The position numbers and the translations under genes are program-made. Below are positions 32,797 through 43,661 of a DNA stretch of 64,000 nt, one piece after another; position 1 is the first letter of the stretch; every line of letters begins with the position of its first letter. This DNA comes from Agarophyton chilense (taxonomy: Eukaryota; Rhodophyta; Florideophyceae; Gracilariales; Gracilariaceae): assembly GCA_030374765.1 (NCBI GenBank), contig JARGXX010000031.1, positions 620,001 to 684,000 on the forward strand, given 5' to 3'. The notes under the pieces were generated by a model. The model was given only the letters and a program-made list of their open reading frames with translations. It was not told where the DNA came from and did not search any database.

Positions 32797-34432
32797 ATGG
32801 AAGACGAAACTGGTCAGCGGAAGTGTTACAAAAGTGGATGTTGTTGTCAAAATAATCGTAGACACAATTTCGTCACTATAAACTTCAAGCTACCTGGTCG
32901 CGAGAAAGTATGCACTCTCAAACTTTGCAATTTAAAAGCCGGAGACCATGTCACGGTTCAGGAAACTTCTCAAGAAGCCATAAATTCCCACGTAGAGATA
33001 AATGGTGCTGCTATTACTAATGAAGTTTCGAACAATGAAGAGCAGCATACTGTCACGGATGGCGATCACTGTCACACAGTGAATCCATTGAGCCCTCCTA
33101 CTGTGATAAACAGTGACACGCAGGACATCTTTGTGGAAGTTCATTCGACAAAATGGACAGCTGAAAATGTATCCTTGACTCTGAATGGTCCAGTGCGAAT
33201 GCATCAATGGAAAGTCACGGCACCTGTTGGAGATCTTATCTCCGCCTTTCATGCACCTTACAAACTCTCTCCATACGATTTTTTCATGTGGATGTTTCCT
33301 GTAGCTCTTTTGGAAAAATATTTCCATATACCACCTCTCGGGTGGAAGAAAAAGGCTTAAAGCAGACTACAGGAGGTGAAAATTTGAAGTTTTTCGGTTT
33401 GATGGTGCTAATGACACGCCTCGAGTTTTCAAATAGAAGATCGCTTTGGTCTAAAGACAAGTTCTCTAAATACATCGAATCTTTGCAGCTCGTAAAGATC
33501 ATTTCACGAAATTGGTTTGAACATATAAGGCAATTCATCATTTTCAGAGACTCTGAAAACGATCAAAAATCAGAAGAGTGCAGGTGGTCATGCATTTTTG
33601 AGTTTGTGAACGCTATAAATGACCATCGCGATGCGTTCGTAACTCCGTCACACACTTTGTGCGTGGAAGAAATTATGTTTCGTTTGTATGGACTTGAAGA
33701 GAACTGGATTGAAATTTGACTTCTAAACTACACTGCTCTTGATAGAAAACCTGAAAATGGTTGTGAATTTAAGACAGTGTGTTGTGGATGCAGTGGAATC
33801 ATTCTCAAAATAGAAATCACGATGGGAGCTACGCAACCAGATGTACAGCCTTTTGAATCAGAACATGCACCTGAAACATCTGTTTTAATGAGAATTGTTG
33901 AAAATTGGTTCGCAACTGATCGAATCTTTTGTATCGATTCATATTTTGCATCTGTTGAAACCTCTGAACAACTTTTAAAAAGAGGAATGCGACTTATTGG
34001 GGTCGTAAAAACAGCCACCAAAAGGTTTCCTATGAAACATCTTTCCGAACTTACGATGACGGCTCGAGGCCAGCACGTGTCAATAAACTCGAAACTGCCT
34101 CATTTAGATCGAAAGATGATTTCGGCGCTCTAGGTGGACTGCGAGAGGAGATATTTCATCAGCACTTGTAGCAGTACCCAACCAAAAACTTTCATTTCTA
34201 GTAAAAGATGGAGGACAACTAATGAAATAACAAAGAAAATTCCGCTTTCCATTGCTATTCCAAAAGTTTGTGAGGAGTAATATTCTTGTTGATCGAGAAT
34301 TCACAGGCATAATAAGTCACGTTAAGATGATCTGAATATGGAAAAGAAGTTGGAAGTGAAAAAGTGGTCTTATAGAGTGAAAACTTCTTTGCTGGCAATT
34401 TGCGTGGTTTATGTGGAGCAAAACCCGGCGAC
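32797..34432 (+). mobile_element. broken piggyBac transposase gene
   Basis: Three ORFs (32797-33360, 33207-33719, 33777-34133) plus a further decayed stretch to about 34432 give a piggyBac (DDE_Tnp_1_7) transposase in several frames. Diagnostic segments: the N-terminal core LSPYDFFMWMFPVALLEKYF, then LKFFGLMVLMTRLEFSNRRS; the catalytic-core pattern WFATDRIFCIDSYFASVETS with GMRLIGVVKTATKRFPM; and, near 34340, the C-terminal DDLNMEKKLEVKKWSYRV. A frame change after about 33350, stops after 33719 and 34133, and scattered substitutions make it inactive. The GVVKTATKRFPM style resembles piggyBacs of oomycetes and algae. The coding trace ends where a GC-rich LTR-like tract begins at about 34433, which suggests a later insertion. 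I could not identify its TTAA-flanked ends. Confidence 0.8.
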
Positions 34433-35250
34433 GGGAAGTGCTCACAAGGTGTTCGAAGCCTTGCTCCATGGGGGAGGCAGACTCAGAGACAGAGCCATCC
34501 GCTCCACCCGTAGTGTGTGGTGTAACTCCCACTGGGGATTCCGGCAGTACCGACGGAGGTGAGGGGTAGAAACCGTGGATCGGGAATGGGTATGGGTATC
34601 CCAAAGAATGGGGGAAAATCCGGCGAAGAGGAAAAACGGGGCGAGGGTCGGGCACTAACAGGCACCGGACCCGAGAACCAGAAAAGGGGCGAAACAACAA
34701 AAGAAACCCAATACAGGGGCGAAAACCTGTCCTCGAAAGGAAACACAAAAAGCACGCAACAAGTAAGCAGAACCCCCACGGGGTATCGTGCACGCAGGTC
34801 GTCTGAGCGGTCCCAAGGGGGTGGTTGCACGGAACCCAAACGTGGGCACTCTCCAAGTGGAGTCGTTTCCCTACGCAGGCGTTGCTAACCAGAGCCCGTT
34901 CCGGGTTGTAAGGCCGAAACGATGGCGACGAAGAACCTTTAAAGGTATCGAAGACCAACCTTGGTTGTCATTTACTCTGAGCTCGGACTGTCAGATCTCG
35001 CCTCCCTAAGTAGGGCCCACTAACTAACTCTACAGTAGTGCACACTTGCTCAGGGCCATACACGTGGAGATCCCACTGCCAGGGCCCAAAAATCCAACGT
35101 TCTAACAAATATCCGAAAATCGGTGCCAAAATTAAGCCACGTGTATCACGGGGCCAATCCAATCATGGGCCATCCGAATTTTCCCTTATAGGCGAAATAT
35201 AACCAGAAAACAGTGCCACCTCAGCACACCATAGAGGGGATCATAATCAT
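34433..35250 (-). repeat. LTR-like insertion in the piggyBac remnant
   Basis: GC-rich tract, sharply different from the AT-rich flanks, beginning where the piggyBac coding trace stops. Read on the minus strand it has blocks like those at 30.1-30.6 kb (CTACTTAGGGAGG; TTCGCCCCTGTATTGGGTTTC) and repeated CCACGTG-type motifs. It is probably a solo LTR of a gypsy-type element. ORFs of 110-213 codons on both strands are composition artefacts. Confidence 0.35.
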
Positions 35251-36213
35251 AACCCTCGGAGGGTTCAATCTTCATTCTATGAGTTGCATCTTCAAGTATC
35301 CCCTAATTGGGCGTTGCTCTACAGTTTATGCTTGAAGTCATTACAAGGGTGCATACGGAAACACATTGAATCTTATCCCGCATAATTCCTATTGTAATCT
35401 CGCAGACATATTAAAAGATAACAACTGGAATGCTATTCGAACTATGAAAAGAAAATTTAAGGAGAAAGGTGAATTAGAAAACCCATAAACGGCTGGTATC
35501 GGCATTTTTTAAATGGTAACCAATCAGAAAAGGAGAAAATTGGGTGGTTTTTTGACGTCTTAAAAATATCAAGGACAATGCGAAGTCTTCAAGACCACTT
35601 AAAAATCCCAATTTGTTTATTCAGAATGCAAAAAGTACGACGATATAGATGTTTATATATGTCACAGTGAAGACGATCAAGTTTTATAGATCATATGCGT
35701 AAAATTCATCACATTTCGAGCAACATTTTGTCAACAAAATTGATGTTCGTATGTCGACATGCGTTTTAAACTCTTTGAGAGGCATCTTTTAAAGATATGA
35801 AGCTTGATTTTAAATTACCTTAAGCCCCCTAGTATTTCAATCTGGGTTATTCAACTTGCTAGATATATTATGGTCTCTGACAAAACAATCCCTTTAGCAG
35901 ATGTCACTTTATTCTGTCTGCTGTTCAAGTGGACGCAAATGCGTTCCTAGAAAAGAATAATTCCTAGAATTAGTCGAGCTTCCGTGGGAGTTTTCGAATT
36001 GCACTGAACTCAGCGAGGTTTGAACTCGGTTTTTATCAGCCTCCAAGCAGTCCTGAATTCAGCGAGCTGCTGTTAGTAAAGACAACTTTCTGAAGAGTGT
36101 ACTTTAAAGCAGGAGGAACATGGTTAGAAAATTAGATTTTTATTTAGAAAATAGAATACGCGGGTGCATTATGGAAACCAGCGATTTTTACTAATTTCTT
36201 GAAAAATAGAACT
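35251..36213. other. AT-rich spacer
   Basis: About 960 bp with no ORF worth naming. A tRNA-like T-arm read on the minus strand near 36011-36021 has no partner stems. It may contain the right part of the piggyBac element. Confidence 0.45.
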
Positions 36214-36250
36214 GGCCTCATATGAGGCCAAGCTGGCCTCATGTGAGGCC
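36214..36250. repeat. palindrome copies 2 and 3, tandem
   Basis: GGCCTCATATGAGGCC at 36214-36229, then AAGCT, then GGCCTCATGTGAGGCC at 36235-36250. The first is identical to the copy at 32505-32520. Confidence 0.85.
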
Positions 36251-36534
36251 AATCCGCCGGGCGTGTTGACACCAGTAACTACTGACATAAGTCTTTGGTT
36301 GCGTTTTGTTTAAGAAGATTAAGAAGTTTATATCGGGATACTAATATCTCATTCATCTATCTAGGCCATCCAGTAACGGAAAAGGCTTATTCTCGCCGAA
36401 GTTTACTGTAAGTCTGGCCCACAGTGTCACACCGAAAGATGGCGCCCACAGAAACGTCGTCCTGTGAGTGCTGTTTTACTATGCCGAATATGCCTAGAAA
36501 TGAAGATTTTCCAAATATTTTCTGCGTCATTCGA
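36251..36534. other. spacer between palindromes and repeat copy 2
   Basis: No gene or structure seen. Confidence 0.4.
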
Positions 36535-36925
36535 AAGCTCACGGACAGGGCTATCGTTTTCTCTCCACACTAATGTATAACACTCGAACTGCGCAAGATG
36601 TCCTAGCAACGAAAGGTCTACGCAAATAAAGAACTCCCCGAGACCCTTGAGTGTGCGAATAAGACCCTACAGCGCAAGTACATAGCATACGAGGTTTGGG
36701 CTGAAAGAAGTGCAGGAGGCTACGCAAACACAAATGCGAAATATAAGGGTTTTAGTTTCAACTTGAATGAAATGAACAAGGTGATACAGTCGGCATACCA
36801 TCTGAAATGCTGAACATAGTGAGCTTAGAAAGTTATATGCAAGTTGTGGTGTTTCGATTAGACCACGGATGTAAACGGACGAAACAAGCGCGCTGGCTGT
36901 GACAAAAGGTAGAGGGAAGCAAGAC
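36535..36925 (-). repeat. dispersed repeat, copy 2 (inverted)
   Basis: Reverse complement of the 19400-19800 sequence at roughly 80% identity by eye, including ATCCGTGGTCTAATCGAAAC and GTGTTTGCGTAGCC blocks. Its left-hand (+ strand) end lies near 36535. It ends about 40 bp beyond the 3' end of the deubiquitinase gene. Confidence 0.75.
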
Positions 36926-36968
36926 AGAACCACTTGCAAAGCCTTGTTAAGACGTGATTTCTACCAGC

Positions 36969-38315
36969 CTAAGAGGCATTAGCTTGCTCGTAAAACAATA
37001 TGTACCCTGCCTCAGTGCTTTGTGCACTCTCCTGTGTCACGCCGTATACACTTTGAATTTCGCCTTCGTCCTTCGGTTCTACCGCATCGTCATCGAACAT
37101 TAACCATTGCCTGTGTGACTTGATAAGAGATACATAATGACCTTGATTAGGACCTGAACCAACATGAACAACAACAGCAAATAAAGAATACAGACGATCA
37201 GGATCCTCCGCGTCATCACTAGTGTTACAAAGACGCAGCTCGAGCGGAAATACGACACGATAGTTGAGCTTCTTATATTTGCCTAACGGCTCGACATACT
37301 TGAAACGTTTCAGATGCAATGCAAGAATCTTCGGCAACTGCTTGATTCTCATACGTCGCTCCGCTTCCTGAAGTGAACAACATGCGTCACAGAAAAACTT
37401 GTCCTGCTTTTCAAGCAGCTCGGTGGAGGAGAAGTTTCGAAGACATGACGTGAGCGATGAGTTTTGTTCCACATCGACGCTCAAGTCAAAGAATGACTCC
37501 ACTCTCTGCGTCACAGTTTCGCAACACAGACATCGTACCTCATTAGATAGATGACCTTCAAACAACTCATGCACAAATGTCTTCGGATTTCCCCTCTCTT
37601 CGGAAACCGTGTCGTGATGGGGTGTAATGGCTGTGCCGTTTTGCAGCTTTCCGTTGACGTTTGTGAGGTAATTCGAGTATGAGTCTTTTGAAATACCATT
37701 CTGCTCGCGTTGACGCTTCGCAGAGTTTTCCTTGTGCAGACACTCGACAACCTCATTCAGAATAAAGTTGAGAAACTCATGAGCATCCTGATGCATGTAA
37801 CTCGAGAAGAGCTCATTTTCCTGGCGCAGCTTGTTCACAAACGTCTTTGGAGGGACTGAGCCAGTGCGCTTCTTTTGCGTGGCAATCTGCATAAACAAAT
37901 CGCCAAGAGCAGTAAGCATTGTTTCCTCAGCCTCATTCTCGCTCGAGTCAAGAAAGTTGGCGTTGGTAGAGGGGCCATATTCACTCGGCGAGGCGGATTC
38001 TGTTGTTCGCGCGACGTTAGAAACGGAGTTCCCAAGGGGTGTGGAATTGGCTGTCTTGGGCAGCAACGACGGGGCGGTGGAGAACAAACTGGAGTTGACT
38101 CTGGAGTCAATCGGTTGCGGCTTGGCGATTCTTCGGTTGTTGGTGTAATCCAAAACCGCCTTCCGAAACGGTTCGCAAAAGTACAGCGCCTGCAGCACGG
38201 AGTTACAATAACAGGTATTACCAAAGTTCTCTAGGCCAAAGTATCGTTCATCCTCAGGGAGGTCGGCATGCAGAGCTTTCTCCAGCTTATTGCCCGTGGA
38301 GATGGCGGAACCCAT
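36969..38315 (-). CDS. ubiquitin carboxyl-terminal hydrolase, USP12/USP46 type
   Basis: 448 residues from the ATG at 38315. A 19-codon open extension to 38372 starts with GTG and is not needed; the N-terminus [15 protein letters not shown] aligns with MGTNAS of animal USP46. Cys box: [20 protein letters not shown], with catalytic Cys35. A Zn-finger insert has two Cys pairs (VRCLCCET and FFCDACCS). The His box [20 protein letters not shown] is followed by the Asp in FDDDAVEP. The core [20 protein letters not shown] is very close to animal and fungal homologues. A Ser/Asn-rich insert of about 60 residues ([14 protein letters not shown] onwards) is lineage-specific. The family removes ubiquitin from substrates and usually needs WD40 partners (UAF1/WDR48, WDR20). 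It is intron-free. It lies in the same direction as the Sey1 gene, about 0.9 kb away. Confidence 0.95.
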   Translation of the reverse strand: MGSAISTGNKLEKALHADLPEDERYFGLENFGNTCYCNSVLQALYFCEPFRKAVLDYTNNRRIAKPQPIDSRVNSSLFSTAPSLLPKTANSTPLGNSVSNVARTTESASPSEYGPSTNANFLDSSENEAEETMLTALGDLFMQIATQKKRTGSVPPKTFVNKLRQENELFSSYMHQDAHEFLNFILNEVVECLHKENSAKRQREQNGISKDSYSNYLTNVNGKLQNGTAITPHHDTVSEERGNPKTFVHELFEGHLSNEVRCLCCETVTQRVESFFDLSVDVEQNSSLTSCLRNFSSTELLEKQDKFFCDACCSLQEAERRMRIKQLPKILALHLKRFKYVEPLGKYKKLNYRVVFPLELRLCNTSDDAEDPDRLYSLFAVVVHVGSGPNQGHYVSLIKSHRQWLMFDDDAVEPKDEGEIQSVYGVTQESAQSTEAGYILFYEQANAS

Positions 38316-39256
38316 CGCAAAGCGATGGGCGAAACGTAGCAGATTAATTATGTTTGCGGGGGGGGAAAGCACATGTGAAACTTGGCGGTGCGTGAAGGGC
38401 TCCCTTTGGCGGCGCGGAGGTTTGTGGGGGGAGGGGGTGAGGTGGGGAGCCGGTGTATTGGACGGTGGCGGACGATGTATGACGGCGCGGATGTCGTGCA
38501 GCGCCTATCAACTTTTGTGGTGTTGCGAGAATGGGGCGTGTGGGCACACGCGCGGTCGCACGCTTCGCTCGGGCAATTTCGCAGTCGCGCCGGGCGCACT
38601 CCACTTTGCGCTTCGAAGTGGTGGCCACGTGGTGCATGGCCCCATCAAACGGTGCCGCACTTTGGCTGCGGAAAGCGGCAGTTGGGAGTGGGGCGCCCGC
38701 ACGGCGACTGCTTTTTGCTTTCGCAGAGGATGACGTGAGAACGCGTTGGCTGTGATCCCACAGCTCTGCCTCGCCAACCCGCTCCACGCTTCACGGACCC
38801 GCGGCCATGAGAAGTTTGTGCCTCCTTGCGCTTTGGTCTGTTGGGGCGCCCGCCTGCGGCAGCTCCTTGCGTGACAGCGTCTCAAACTCTCTCACGTCCT
38901 GCGTAGCGCCGACTTGGTGGGAGCGGTCGTGCTCCGCTACTTTGCGTTGAGCCAACCTCGCATTGCTCCACTCTTTAGCTATGCCGCTGAATCCCGACCC
39001 TTGGTCGAGCTCCAAAGATCAATTGCCTTTGACGTCGCATATCAGCATCAGTTCCCGCTCGAATCCTCATAGCAAACCACCCGCAATGGGCTTGTTAGTG
39101 TAGTGACAGTGAATAAGTTAAAAAGAGGCCTCTGACATCCACTCCTGATTAACACGCATGTTTGAACCTCAGCCTAAACTGCAGTCGGCACGCCAGCTGT
39201 TCAGACTACCAGCGGCGCACGTTGAGCACGTGCATCAAACTATCTAACCCTGCCTA
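38316..39256. other. GC-rich spacer, USP promoter and Sey1 3' region
   Basis: 940 bp between the USP start and the Sey1 stop. High GC near 38.4-38.8 kb keeps frames open on both strands (ORFs of 118-147 codons that overlap each other), none with a motif. Probably promoter and leader of the USP gene. Confidence 0.5.
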
Positions 39257-41692
39257 TCAGATTTCTTTTGCCACTGCTACTGCCGCATCCTCCGTGCGAT
39301 TACCTGATACCATCGTACTTTCGCTCGATGGGGAGATAGGGAGAGGTGCGGGCATTGGGGCGCTCTGACTCGCGGGAGCGTTCGAGGCCTGTTCCAGAAA
39401 GTCTTTGGCTTGATCCACGATTGGCTTCAGGGTGGCCATCACCGCCGGTGCCAAGTACGTAGGGGCATCCAACGTATATCCTACGTACACCATAGGGACA
39501 ACGATAATCGTGAGCATTAGCAGCAGCGGGTTTCGCAACACGGCCATGAACTCGTTCCAGCCAAGAATCAAGATCACGCCGATAAGCCAGATCGGAACCT
39601 TGGTTGTGATCCTAGCAGCTTCTTGCGCACGTTTCGCCTCCATGAAGATGGCCCCGCTCTGTCGCTTGAGCTTGTCCTTAAGGTCGGCTTGTGCGTTTGA
39701 GTCAATGATCGTTACCTCACTTCCCTTCTTGTTCATGCCTCGGCTGGCCGTCGTTGTCGTACTACACAGTGAACCTTGTAACCTCACTTCCGACAGTAAC
39801 TCGGCAAGAATTTCTGCTTTCTCGCGCGCAGAGACAAATAGCGCTTCAATATCCTCACTCGGCCCGAAATGCCGAGGTACCCCTCTTTCATCAAAGCGGA
39901 ACGCATCTTCAAATCTCTTCATCATTCTCAACAGCATGTTCGATGGAGAGCCGATTGCAGCCTTGATATCATCAACTGCGGAATTGTAACACTCGCGCTT
40001 CAAAGCATCTTCTAGTGTCTTCGCTTTTTCCTCCTCCAATGCAAGTCCCCTCTCACCGTACACAGCCTTGGCCTCTTCTGCCGTTGCTTCCCACGAAACA
40101 TCGGCAACTTCGGAAGTACGACTCCACAGCTCATCGGGGACACTCTCCAAGACAGTCGTCATGGGGGCCTTAAACGCAGACTTGAAGGTCGCCAGGCAAT
40201 GCGCCCGAGATTCCGAGAGAACTCTTTTTGTTTCGCGTTTGAGCTCAGTGTCCAAAGTCTTTTCCAGCCTCTTTCGTGCCATTGTCGAAGATGTAACGGA
40301 GAAACCAAGAGGATGCGCTTTCATCGCAATAGCATCCGTAACATTCTCGCACAATGCGGTCGTCGTACACGCATCATCAAATATTTTCATTGCGCTTTCC
40401 ATGGCGATCTTGGAGTGCTCATTCCAATTGAGCCACGGCTCAGATACGGGCTCATCTTCGCTGCCGTTCACGATCTCCTGAAATTGCTTCAGAGCCGCAT
40501 CGGTAGCGGCATTGATTTGAGCATCAAAAAGCATCTTGCACTCGGACGAAAGGTGCGCACGAACATCATCTGCTTTCATATCTGCAACTGCCTTCGAGTA
40601 ACGTGAAGCACCTTCGTTGTACCTGCTCAACGCGCCTCCGCAATTTTCCAACAGAGTGCTAAACAATCCGGGGACGATCGTCGGCATCGAGCGATCAGCG
40701 GGAAGAAGATCTTCTTTGAGCGGCCCGATTGAATTTTCAAAGGTGAAGAATACATCCTTCGCAATTTGCTCACATCGAACATGAGCTAACATTTCTTTTT
40801 GCGACGGAATATCAAGCTCCTTATTCGCGCGAATAGTTTCCCACACCGACCTTGCATATTCTGAAAAGCCGTCTGCGGCAACTCCACGGCTGTAATCCTT
40901 CATAAAGATATCGCCGCTGTGAAAACGTTTCTTGAGTTCTCCCACCTTCTCTTCGAATTCCTTTGGGCAATAAACTTTGTGCGGTAATGCTTCAAAATCG
41001 AGGTCAAAGTAATCGGTGATAGGAGTATCCAAAGCAGCTGGTGGTTTGTTAATGGTATTCCATATGTTATCTAAATCCTCTCGAAGAGAAGAGCAAAGCT
41101 TCTCAAATGGTGTAGAATCATAATCGCGGATAACAAACAGCAGCTTCGTCTTCGGCATTCGCTTCTTATCAGCTTCCGAGCCAGTCGATCCGAAGAACAG
41201 CTGAAGGTCAAGCTCCATAATGGTTCGCAATAGAGGCATGTTGGAAGCGTTGTTTCGACCGACGTCGTGGATCCACACATTGACAACCAGCACCTCGGCA
41301 AGAGCCAAGGCGAACAATGCACTTTTTCTTTCGTAAGTGGCTGCATCTTCCCCTCTCTCCCGCGAATCAGTTCCTTCCAAATCCATAACGAGAATGCCCG
41401 CTTCTACATCTCGCCCGAGCCAAACTCCCTGTGTAACCTGATAGCGACCACCTCCGCTGTCCATTGTGGGAAATTTTGTACCAAACAGCATGTTCATCAA
41501 AGTGGACTTTCCGGAAGACTGAGGTCCCATGATTGCCGTCACATTATAGTCAAATCCCAGTTGCGAGACGCGCTTTGCTTGTAGAAATATCTCTAAGTCG
41601 TCGTTAAATTGCTCCTCATAGTTAACTACCTGTACCATGTGAGAGGCTTCCGCCTCAACAGCAGGGGATTCATCTGGGATAGCCGAAGTCAT
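39257..41692 (-). CDS. SEY1: Sey1/RHD3-family dynamin-like GTPase (ER membrane fusion)
   Basis: 811 residues from ATG 41692. GTPase motifs: P-loop GPQSSGKST (56-64); the switch region VTQGVWLGRD with the G2 Thr; DLEGTDSRERGED (G3); and LLFVIRDYD (G4 RD). A long helical bundle follows. Near the C-terminus are two close membrane segments (VPIWLIGVILILGWNEFMAV and LLLMLTIIVVPMVYVGYTLD), then a cytosolic tail of about 60 residues rich in Pro and Ser. This is the layout of Sey1p and plant RHD3, which mediate homotypic ER fusion and shape the tubular ER network. Length matches (about 780-830). It is intron-free. The antisense ORFs are shadows. Confidence 0.97.
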   Translation of the reverse strand: MTSAIPDESPAVEAEASHMVQVVNYEEQFNDDLEIFLQAKRVSQLGFDYNVTAIMGPQSSGKSTLMNMLFGTKFPTMDSGGGRYQVTQGVWLGRDVEAGILVMDLEGTDSRERGEDAATYERKSALFALALAEVLVVNVWIHDVGRNNASNMPLLRTIMELDLQLFFGSTGSEADKKRMPKTKLLFVIRDYDSTPFEKLCSSLREDLDNIWNTINKPPAALDTPITDYFDLDFEALPHKVYCPKEFEEKVGELKKRFHSGDIFMKDYSRGVAADGFSEYARSVWETIRANKELDIPSQKEMLAHVRCEQIAKDVFFTFENSIGPLKEDLLPADRSMPTIVPGLFSTLLENCGGALSRYNEGASRYSKAVADMKADDVRAHLSSECKMLFDAQINAATDAALKQFQEIVNGSEDEPVSEPWLNWNEHSKIAMESAMKIFDDACTTTALCENVTDAIAMKAHPLGFSVTSSTMARKRLEKTLDTELKRETKRVLSESRAHCLATFKSAFKAPMTTVLESVPDELWSRTSEVADVSWEATAEEAKAVYGERGLALEEEKAKTLEDALKRECYNSAVDDIKAAIGSPSNMLLRMMKRFEDAFRFDERGVPRHFGPSEDIEALFVSAREKAEILAELLSEVRLQGSLCSTTTTASRGMNKKGSEVTIIDSNAQADLKDKLKRQSGAIFMEAKRAQEAARITTKVPIWLIGVILILGWNEFMAVLRNPLLLMLTIIVVPMVYVGYTLDAPTYLAPAVMATLKPIVDQAKDFLEQASNAPASQSAPMPAPLPISPSSESTMVSGNRTEDAAVAVAKEI

Positions 41693-42400
41693 GTTTCGGA
41701 GAGAAGCGGCGCACCGCGACGCAGAGGGGAGAGCGACGAACGCGTGGTGACGCTTACTGGAGCACTTACTCTAAGAGTACTGCCTGGCAGAGATGCAATG
41801 CTGTCGCAGAATGACAGTCAAAGTTTCCTTTGCGTGAGAAGCGCTCTGACGTGTACACGTGATTCACAAGACGTTCGCGGCCTTCGAAATTCAAACCATC
41901 TCGCAATCACGTCGCAGTTGTTGACACCTGTCCACATGACCATTTGCCTCATGATACCAGATTTTATTCGTGTTTTGGCCTCGAGGCAATATGGACTTCG
42001 TATCTCCTTTTCAAAAAATACCAGCTTCATCGTATTTCTTGAAGATTTCTTATGTCTACACTACCTAGTAGGCAGCTATTCGAAATGGATTATATTTTGA
42101 AGGGTATTCCTGTTTCATGCATAACTCCAGAACTCAGAGTGCAACCATTGTTTTTGTACACAGAAAAGCCTATAGACTATATAGAAATTAGCCTATAAAT
42201 CAGTTAATATATATTCTATATTTTTTTCATTTAGGTTTATTCTTCCACCTTAAAAAGAATCTATAAATCGGATAATTTTTTGAAAAGGTGATACATAGTC
42301 TTCACTGCGTCAAGGTCAAAACACGAACGAGAATGGAACACACCTACTGTACGGTTGTCAGACTAATGGTGTCGGGATGACACAGTGCCACAGTGACAAC
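41693..42400. other. Sey1 upstream region and AT-rich spacer
   Basis: The first 100 bp upstream of the Sey1 ATG are GC-rich (leader/promoter); beyond about 42.1 kb the sequence is AT-rich, with TATAGACTATATAGAAATTA near 42172. No gene seen. Confidence 0.5.
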
Positions 42401-42434
42401 GAGCAGAAAGGACTTGTGAAATGATCACAAGGGA

Positions 42435-42580
42435 ATGCAACCGCAAACCAAAACTGGTAATGCAACCAGACAAAAGCAAGGGAGTGTTAAATGCAACCGG
42501 ACTAGAACACGAGAGTGGCAATGCAAGCGTGGAAAATGAAAGGTTGGGGAACCTCAGTGGCAACTAGCACGCAATGCAAA
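42435..42580. repeat. interspersed AATGCAACC motif cluster
   Basis: AATGCAACCG/AATGCAACCA/AATGCAACCGG/AATGCAAGCG/AATGCAAAGC occur at about 42435, 42470, 42490, 42520 and 42572, each preceded by a G/T-rich triplet. Spacing is irregular (20-52 bp). They could be binding sites or a decayed tandem repeat. Confidence 0.5.
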
Positions 42581-43191
42581 GCATGAGGTGAACGGGTGCG
42601 GACAGCAAGCAAAAGGGTATTTATACAGAGCAGACAACAAGTATCAGGAGACGAAGGAGAAGGGAAGGTGAGACTAAAGCGCGTAGATTAATGAACGCAA
42701 TTTTTCCTCCCCACCTACTAAACTTTATTCAAGAATCTCTGTTCTCCGACTTGTGACGCGTCTTTCTATTATTTATCTATCCACCATTACAGCCTTCTCC
42801 CTCATTACACCTTTTCTCGTAAAATCAGATTCATTCCCCAAAATCTGTACCTCGCTGGTTGTTCTGTTCTCTGGTGTTTTGCCACCCCCTTTTACAGACA
42901 CCGTAGGGCAGGGTTCAGAAATTCCTGTACTCTGTTCCTTACAGCTTACAAGTAACGAAGAGCGTGACTCTTTCGTCCCTTAGAAATCTTACAAGCCCCT
43001 TTTAAACCCATTACTTTCACGGATATCCGGGTTACGTGGTAGATTGCTACGGGTTACCAGCTACGTGGTACCAGATTGGAAAGTATCCCGAGATTGAGTC
43101 AATTTGAGAGCGAAACGCAATCATACGCATGTTCATTCACGCGTGTTTAGAACGGCCCTCAGAGACCAGGTGGTAGCAGTGGGGTTTTCAT
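42581..43191. other. spacer upstream of RING gene
   Basis: About 600 bp. A 76-codon ORF at 42753-42983 begins with a hydrophobic stretch but has no other support. TACGTGGTA is repeated at 43033-43041 and 43062-43070. Confidence 0.4.
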
Positions 43192-43644
43192 ATGCCCCTT
43201 CAGTGTTTATTTCAAGTCCAAAACCGGAAAAGACAGAGCTTCCGACTAAACCTTTTCATGCATCGCGGACACCCTAAAAATTGTTTCATCTGTTTATCTT
43301 TATTCGAAGGTAACGTGATTCAACTCACATGCAAACATGTTTATCACTATGACTGTGTTTCGCATTTGCTCGCTTCGAAAAATGTATCTACAACACCGGA
43401 AATTAACATCTCCCAGTTAAAAAATGGTGAGCTTGATATTCATGAACGACACTCAGCTTCATGAAAATGCCCTCTATGCCGTGAACCGATCAACGAAGAG
43501 AAAATGACGCAATGGCTTGACTATGAAAACAGAAAGGACCCGCCCAGTCCTCCAAACATGTCTGTGAGCGAACACAGTCGTCGTGTTAAAAAGAACAATA
43601 AAGGAATGGAAAGAAGACTTCGAAAGGAAGGAAATCGATCTTAA
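43192..43644 (+). pseudogene. RING-H2 finger protein interrupted by one in-frame TGA
   Basis: One frame from ATG 43192 to TAA 43642-43644 (151 codons), broken only by a TGA at 43462-43464. Before the TGA: CFICLSLFEG, then CKHVYHYDC, which is C-x2-C and C-x-H-x2-H-x2-C. After it: KCPLCREPINEEKMTQWLDY supplies the last Cys pair, and a basic tail follows (RRVKKNNKGMERRLRKEG). Together these make a complete C3H2C3 RING, typical of E3 ubiquitin ligases. The only GT-AG pair I see around the stop (GTGAGC...CTCAG) would not remove it. So this is either a young pseudogene, a readthrough case, or an assembly error. The rest of the frame looks undamaged. Confidence 0.6.
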
Positions 43645-43661
43645 AAACATGGAAAAACATG

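Noticed and set aside
34317-34958. 213-codon minus-strand ORF
   Set aside because: It crosses from the piggyBac remnant into the LTR-like insert, so it cannot be one natural gene.
36000-36060. B-box-like GTTCAAACCTC on the minus strand
   Set aside because: No D-arm, anticodon stem or acceptor stem around it.
39432-39989. 185-codon ORF antisense to Sey1
   Set aside because: Shadow of the Sey1 gene.
41609-42100. 163-codon + strand ORF over the Sey1 start
   Set aside because: Overlaps the Sey1 5' end and has no recognisable content.
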